9,153 nt of DNA, taken from the NCBI GenBank assembly GCA_934179885.1, contig CAKPQY010000020.1, positions 1-9,153 on the forward strand, read 5' to 3'. The notes under the pieces are model-generated. The model did no database searches and was not told the origin of the DNA. It saw only the letters and a program-made list of their open reading frames with translations. The translations under genes were made by a program, and so were the position numbers. Position 1 is the stretch's first letter. Every line of letters begins with the position of its first letter. The stretch is from an uncultured Clostridia bacterium. GTDB lineage: Bacteria; Bacillota; Clostridia; TANB77; CAG-508. Shown here in pieces: positions 5,724-9,153 of the stretch.

Positions 5724-8144
5724 ATGAAAATATTTAAAAATGAAAAAGTATACAAAATATGTTTAAGCTTAATATTAATGTTAGCACTTATTTTAGGATG
5801 TATAAACAATGAGTCTAGAGCAGAAACACAAACAACAAATACCAAAAAAGAAATAGGTGTTATGTATAATACTCATATACAAAATGTAGGCTGGGAAAAA
5901 GATTTTTCAAAGAAAAATGAACAAATATCTGGTACTACAGGAAAAAGTTTAAGACTAGAAGCAATAAAAATAAAATTAGAAAATGCTAGTGGAATTTCAG
6001 TTAAATATCAAACACATATACAAAATATGGGATGGCAAGAATGGAAAAAAGATGGAGAAATGGCTGGAACATCTGGAAAATCATTAAGACTTGAAGCTAT
6101 AAGGTTAACACTAGAAAATTCTGATGATTATACTATAATGTATAGAGTTCATGTTCAAAATATAGGATGGCAGGAATGGAAATACGATGGAGAAATGGCT
6201 GGAACATCTGGACAGTCTTTAAGAGTAGAAGCTATACAAATAAAAATAGTTCCCAAAAAACTAAAAGGAAAGTTAAGTTTGGACACACCATTAAATGGAA
6301 GTACATATAGCTCAGTATCTAGCATAAATGTTCAAGGATGGAAAATGGCAAATGTTTCTAATACTACAATAAAAGCATATATAGATAATACAGAAATAAA
6401 CGCTAGTTCAATAACTTATTACAATAGAACGGATATAACAAATACTATATTAGACTATGGAACAGCAACACAAAATCCAAAAGCAGGTTTTAAATTTAGT
6501 ATAGATGCATCAAAAATGTCATCAGGTACTCACACAATAAAAATTGTATTATACTCAGGAACTACTACAGTTACTACAATTAGTTCAAATTTTAAAATTG
6601 ATAATGATTTACATGTAAAATATAGTGCACATGTACAAAATGTAGGGTGGCAAGGATGGAAACAAGACTCAGCAACAGCTGGAACTTCTGGACAAAGCTT
6701 AAGGTTAGAGGCTATTAAAATAGAAGGAACAAATTTACCTAAAGGTGTTTCTATAAAATATCAAACTCATGTACAAAATGTAGGATGGCAAGGATGGAAA
6801 ACTAACGGAGAATTATCTGGAACATCAGGTAAATCTTTAAGACTTGAAGGAATAAGAATCAAATTAGAAGGAACAGAAGAATATTCTATAATGTATAGAA
6901 CACACGTGCAAAATTTAGGATGGCAAGAATGGTGCTATGATGGAGAGATTTCAGGAACATTTGGACAGTCTTTAAGAGTAGAAGCTATACAAATAAAGAT
7001 AGTTCCTAAAATTAAAGAAGTCAAAACAAAAATTAATATAGAAACTCTAGCAAGCCAAACTTCAAATACTAATCAATTAATAAAAGGATGGATAATGACA
7101 AATACAAAGAATACAGCCATGAAAATATTAATTGATAATAAAGAAATCGATATAAAATCATTAAAAAGAACAGAAAGACAAGATATTATAAACTCAATTA
7201 AAGGATATGGAAATGAAGATGTATATAACAAAACACCGGGATTTGAAATATATATTGATTTTTCAAAATATTCTTTAGGCAAACATAGCATAACAATACA
7301 ACTTTTAAATGGAAATAAAGTAATAGAAACTTCTACTAAAGAATTTACTATTAGGAAGAAAATTGAATACAGTAAAGGAATATATGGAAAAACTGGATTA
7401 AAAGAAAAAGGAGATAGTAGAGGAAGCGATTTAACATATTACAAATATGGAAGCGGGCCAAATGTATTTTTTGCAACATTTGCATTGCATGGTTATGAAG
7501 ATTTGTGGGCTAAAGACGGACAAGAATTAATAACAATTGCCAATAATTTTTATCAACAATTAATAAATAGCAATGATTATGATTTAGCAGAAAAATGGAC
7601 AATATACATATTTCCAGGTGTAAATCTAGATGGCCTAAAATATGGAACAACAAATAATGGACCAGGAAGAACAACATTATATAGTGTTGCACCAAATCAT
7701 AAAGGAATTGATTTGAATAGATGTTGGCAGGTAGGAGACACATATACTAAATACAAAGATAATAGAAACTATAATGGAACAGAAGGATTTCAAGCATATG
7801 AAGCAAGATATTTAAGAGATTTTCTATTAAAAAATAAATCTAAGGATGGTCAAACAATATTAGTAGATTTACATGGATGGACACAACAAGTAATAGGAGA
7901 TAGTGAGATATGTTCATATTATTCAAAACAATTTCCTAAAAACGACAAATCATCAGTTGGAAGATATGGAATAGGATATTTAATAAATTGGGCAAGAAAC
8001 TCATTAGGCTCAACATCAAAAGCAGCAAGGTCAGCATTAATAGAATTGCCAAATAACGGAGTAAATGGACATCAATCAGTAGTAAATAACAATTTTTCTA
8101 AAAGATATATACAGGCAACATTGGATATGTTAAAAAATATTTAG
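5724..8144 (+). CDS. Secreted (ChW)3-Ig-(ChW)3-Ig M14 zinc carboxypeptidase
   Basis: This 806-residue exported protein has an N-terminal signal (Lys-rich, hydrophobic 12-25). Cleavage may follow SRA at 33; LILGC (22-26) is a weak lipobox alternative. Six ChW repeats, each centred on H(V/I)QN.GW and ending SLR(L/V)EAI, lie at about 46-86, 91-131, 137-178, 296-335, 341-382 and 387-428. Two Ig-like domains (about 184-293 and 432-543), each with GW, an R..DI motif, GF and G-H, close each set of three. The C-terminal domain (550-806) is an M14 metallocarboxypeptidase with all key residues: HGYE (zinc ligands H589, E592), DLNR (N665, R666), zinc ligand H717 in DLHGW, and catalytic E774 in LIELP. 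Such secreted domains often trim peptidoglycan stem peptides, but peptides or proteins are possible substrates. ChW repeats are thought to bind surface or extracellular ligands. GAGGGGG at 5710-5716 sets the start. Confidence 0.92.
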   Translation: MKIFKNEKVYKICLSLILMLALILGCINNESRAETQTTNTKKEIGVMYNTHIQNVGWEKDFSKKNEQISGTTGKSLRLEAIKIKLENASGISVKYQTHIQNMGWQEWKKDGEMAGTSGKSLRLEAIRLTLENSDDYTIMYRVHVQNIGWQEWKYDGEMAGTSGQSLRVEAIQIKIVPKKLKGKLSLDTPLNGSTYSSVSSINVQGWKMANVSNTTIKAYIDNTEINASSITYYNRTDITNTILDYGTATQNPKAGFKFSIDASKMSSGTHTIKIVLYSGTTTVTTISSNFKIDNDLHVKYSAHVQNVGWQGWKQDSATAGTSGQSLRLEAIKIEGTNLPKGVSIKYQTHVQNVGWQGWKTNGELSGTSGKSLRLEGIRIKLEGTEEYSIMYRTHVQNLGWQEWCYDGEISGTFGQSLRVEAIQIKIVPKIKEVKTKINIETLASQTSNTNQLIKGWIMTNTKNTAMKILIDNKEIDIKSLKRTERQDIINSIKGYGNEDVYNKTPGFEIYIDFSKYSLGKHSITIQLLNGNKVIETSTKEFTIRKKIEYSKGIYGKTGLKEKGDSRGSDLTYYKYGSGPNVFFATFALHGYEDLWAKDGQELITIANNFYQQLINSNDYDLAEKWTIYIFPGVNLDGLKYGTTNNGPGRTTLYSVAPNHKGIDLNRCWQVGDTYTKYKDNRNYNGTEGFQAYEARYLRDFLLKNKSKDGQTILVDLHGWTQQVIGDSEICSYYSKQFPKNDKSSVGRYGIGYLINWARNSLGSTSKAARSALIELPNNGVNGHQSVVNNNFSKRYIQATLDMLKNI
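5859..7352 (+). repeat. Internal tandem duplication of a ChW3-Ig module
   Basis: Residues 46-293 (5859-6602) and 296-543 (6609-7352) are two copies of one module with a period of 250-252 residues. Landmark pairs are W57/W309, W104/W355, W149/W400, W206/W456, R235/R485 and F256/F507. The third repeat of each set is far closer to its counterpart than to its neighbours: both end SLRVEAIQIKIVPK, encoded by DNA that is identical over some 35 bp (from 6205 and 6962). The whole module was therefore duplicated, rather than single ChW units. Confidence 0.9.
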
Positions 8145-8158
8145 AAGGAATGTAAAGT

Positions 8159-8956
8159 ATGAAAAAAAACAAAAAAATATTAATAATTGTAAGTATTTTA
8201 ATAGCTTTATTAACTATATGTATTGTATTTTGCATAATAAATTTCAAAAATGAAAACTATAATAATGAAACAATAAATAATGTATATGATGAAAATGAAG
8301 ACTATAGCAATGAGATAATAAATAATGCATATACAGAATTAGATAAAAATGAAATACAATACCAAGAAAATGTTACAGTTGAGGATTTAAAAGAACAAAC
8401 AAGCATTACTGGAAATACTGAAATATATGAAGTAGAACAAGAATATGATGGACGAAAAGTACTAATAGTAAAGGCGGATGTAAAATACAAAGTTGCTTTT
8501 GCTGGTATGATAAAGAAGACAACGCCTAAATATGAAGAATTGGATACAATTTTAGAACAAAATTTGCCTAAATATAGTGGTGTTTGGGTAGAAAAGAATA
8601 GTAGAGACAAGATATTAAAATTATTTAATAATAGTGAAAATACTAATTCACAATATTATATTGATGATGATGGTTATTTGAAAATTAGTAAGAAGAATTC
8701 TCAAACTGCTTCTGATAAAAAAATAGAAAATGCTATAATTGGTGATAAACAATTTATAGTAGATGTTTCGAGTGTTTGCTATATTATTGATGATATAACG
8801 GGTGAGATTTTGGATTATAATTTTGAAAATATGGATAGATATCAGATTTATGAGTATTTTGAGGATGCAGATAAAAGTATTATTTTTGTTAATCAAAATA
8901 GTTATGGTCAATTATCTGATTTAGAGATATTTAATAGTATTGTTCAGATATTTTAA
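8159..8956 (+). CDS. Single-pass membrane protein of unknown function
   Basis: I do not recognise this 265-residue protein. It has a Lys-rich start (MKKNKK), one transmembrane helix (about 7-28) and an outer part of about 235 residues. Just outside the membrane are two copies of a 15-residue acidic unit (Y34-D48 and Y49-K63, sharing INN.Y), a probable spacer. A folded domain follows, with a DGYLKI segment (171-176) and YIIDDITGEILDY (208-220) leading to an aromatic YQIYEYF (228-234). No enzyme motif is seen. AAGGA at 8145-8149 lies nine bases before the ATG. The gene starts 14 bp after the ChW-M14 stop with no terminator between, so the two are probably one transcript. A role anchoring, assisting or restraining the secreted peptidase is conceivable from the context only. 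The stretch 8600-8950 uses more T- and G-ending codons than the genes before it. Confidence 0.8.
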   Translation: MKKNKKILIIVSILIALLTICIVFCIINFKNENYNNETINNVYDENEDYSNEIINNAYTELDKNEIQYQENVTVEDLKEQTSITGNTEIYEVEQEYDGRKVLIVKADVKYKVAFAGMIKKTTPKYEELDTILEQNLPKYSGVWVEKNSRDKILKLFNNSENTNSQYYIDDDGYLKISKKNSQTASDKKIENAIIGDKQFIVDVSSVCYIIDDITGEILDYNFENMDRYQIYEYFEDADKSIIFVNQNSYGQLSDLEIFNSIVQIF

Positions 8957-8983
8957 AAGAGTTCATTTTTGAGCTCTTTTTTT
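8955..8983 (+). terminator. Rho-independent terminator of the ChW-M14 operon
   Basis: AAAAGAGTTCA (8955-8965) pairs with TGAGCTCTTTT (8970-8980) around a TTTT loop, with one G-T pair. The T-run continues to 8983. The stem overlaps the last two bases of the stop codon. Confidence 0.85.
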
Positions 8984-9153
8984 GTTTTGCTTTTTAGAAG
9001 TTGCTACCCCTTCTTGCTTTCCTGTCTATGATTATTGTATGTATTCGTTCATTACATTCGTTTAGAATTTTTAATCGTTTAGCTTGGGCCGCTTTCACTC
9101 AGGCTCAAAATTAATATAGTTCTATTTTGAAAATTTTCGAATGTGATTGGAGA
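8984..9153. other. Trailing region without a convincing gene
   Basis: These 170 bp are richer in C, T and G than the preceding genes. On the minus strand, 9098 down to 8994 is an open frame of 34 codons starting GTG, bounded by an in-frame TGA and lacking a ribosome binding site; it could be a gene remnant. GAAAATTTTC (9129-9138), followed by GAATGTGAT, faintly resembles the hairpin and tail of repeat copy C (4591-4610). Neither is strong enough to call. Confidence 0.35.

Noticed and set aside
5859..7007. Regularly spaced repeats resembling a CRISPR array
   Set aside because: The repeats are degenerate in-frame protein repeats (ChW) within one open reading frame, with no identical short repeat units and no cas genes.

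Overview
The window is A+T-rich, and every convincing gene lies on the plus strand, with A-rich codons and strong GGAGG-type ribosome binding sites. Together with ChW (clostridial hydrophobic Trp) repeats and an ECF sigma factor paired with a DUF4179-like anti-sigma protein, this points to a low-GC Gram-positive anaerobe, most likely a gut-type member of the Clostridia. The species cannot be named from the sequence.

Region 1 (1-2738) is an acetate-forming operon. It holds the last 14 codons of what looks like pta (phosphate acetyltransferase), then two tandem full-length acetate kinases, and it ends at a strong intrinsic terminator. The kinases are about 66% identical over their first 270 residues by hand count. 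The first carries an Ala where the essential Phe of the acetate pocket should be, while the second keeps the Phe. The first kinase's stop codon lies inside a REP-like palindrome that appends seven residues. The gap between the kinases also holds two tandem copies (59 bp period) of a hairpin repeat, and a third, shortened copy sits upstream of the glycosyltransferase.

Region 2 (2739-4535) is a two-gene cassette: an ECF sigma factor with a GTG start, and a membrane-anchored anti-sigma factor whose start lies 1 nt after the sigma stop.

Region 3 (4536-8983) is an envelope block. A family 2 glycosyltransferase has its own sigma-A-type promoter. It is followed by a secreted 806-residue protein of architecture (ChW)3-Ig-(ChW)3-Ig-M14 zinc carboxypeptidase, then by an unrecognised single-pass membrane protein 14 bp downstream and an intrinsic terminator. 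The ChW-Ig half is an internal duplication of about 250 residues. Two similar candidate promoters (TG[C/A]A[C/A]C, 18 nt, [A/T]ATCTA) lie upstream of the sigma gene and of the ChW-M14 gene. This suggests, without proving, that the ECF system controls the wall peptidase. The last 170 bp (8984-9153) have a different composition and hold no convincing gene.

The observations most worth following are the pocket-altered acetate kinase, the hairpin repeat family with compensatory stem changes, and the possible ECF-to-ChW/M14 regulatory link.
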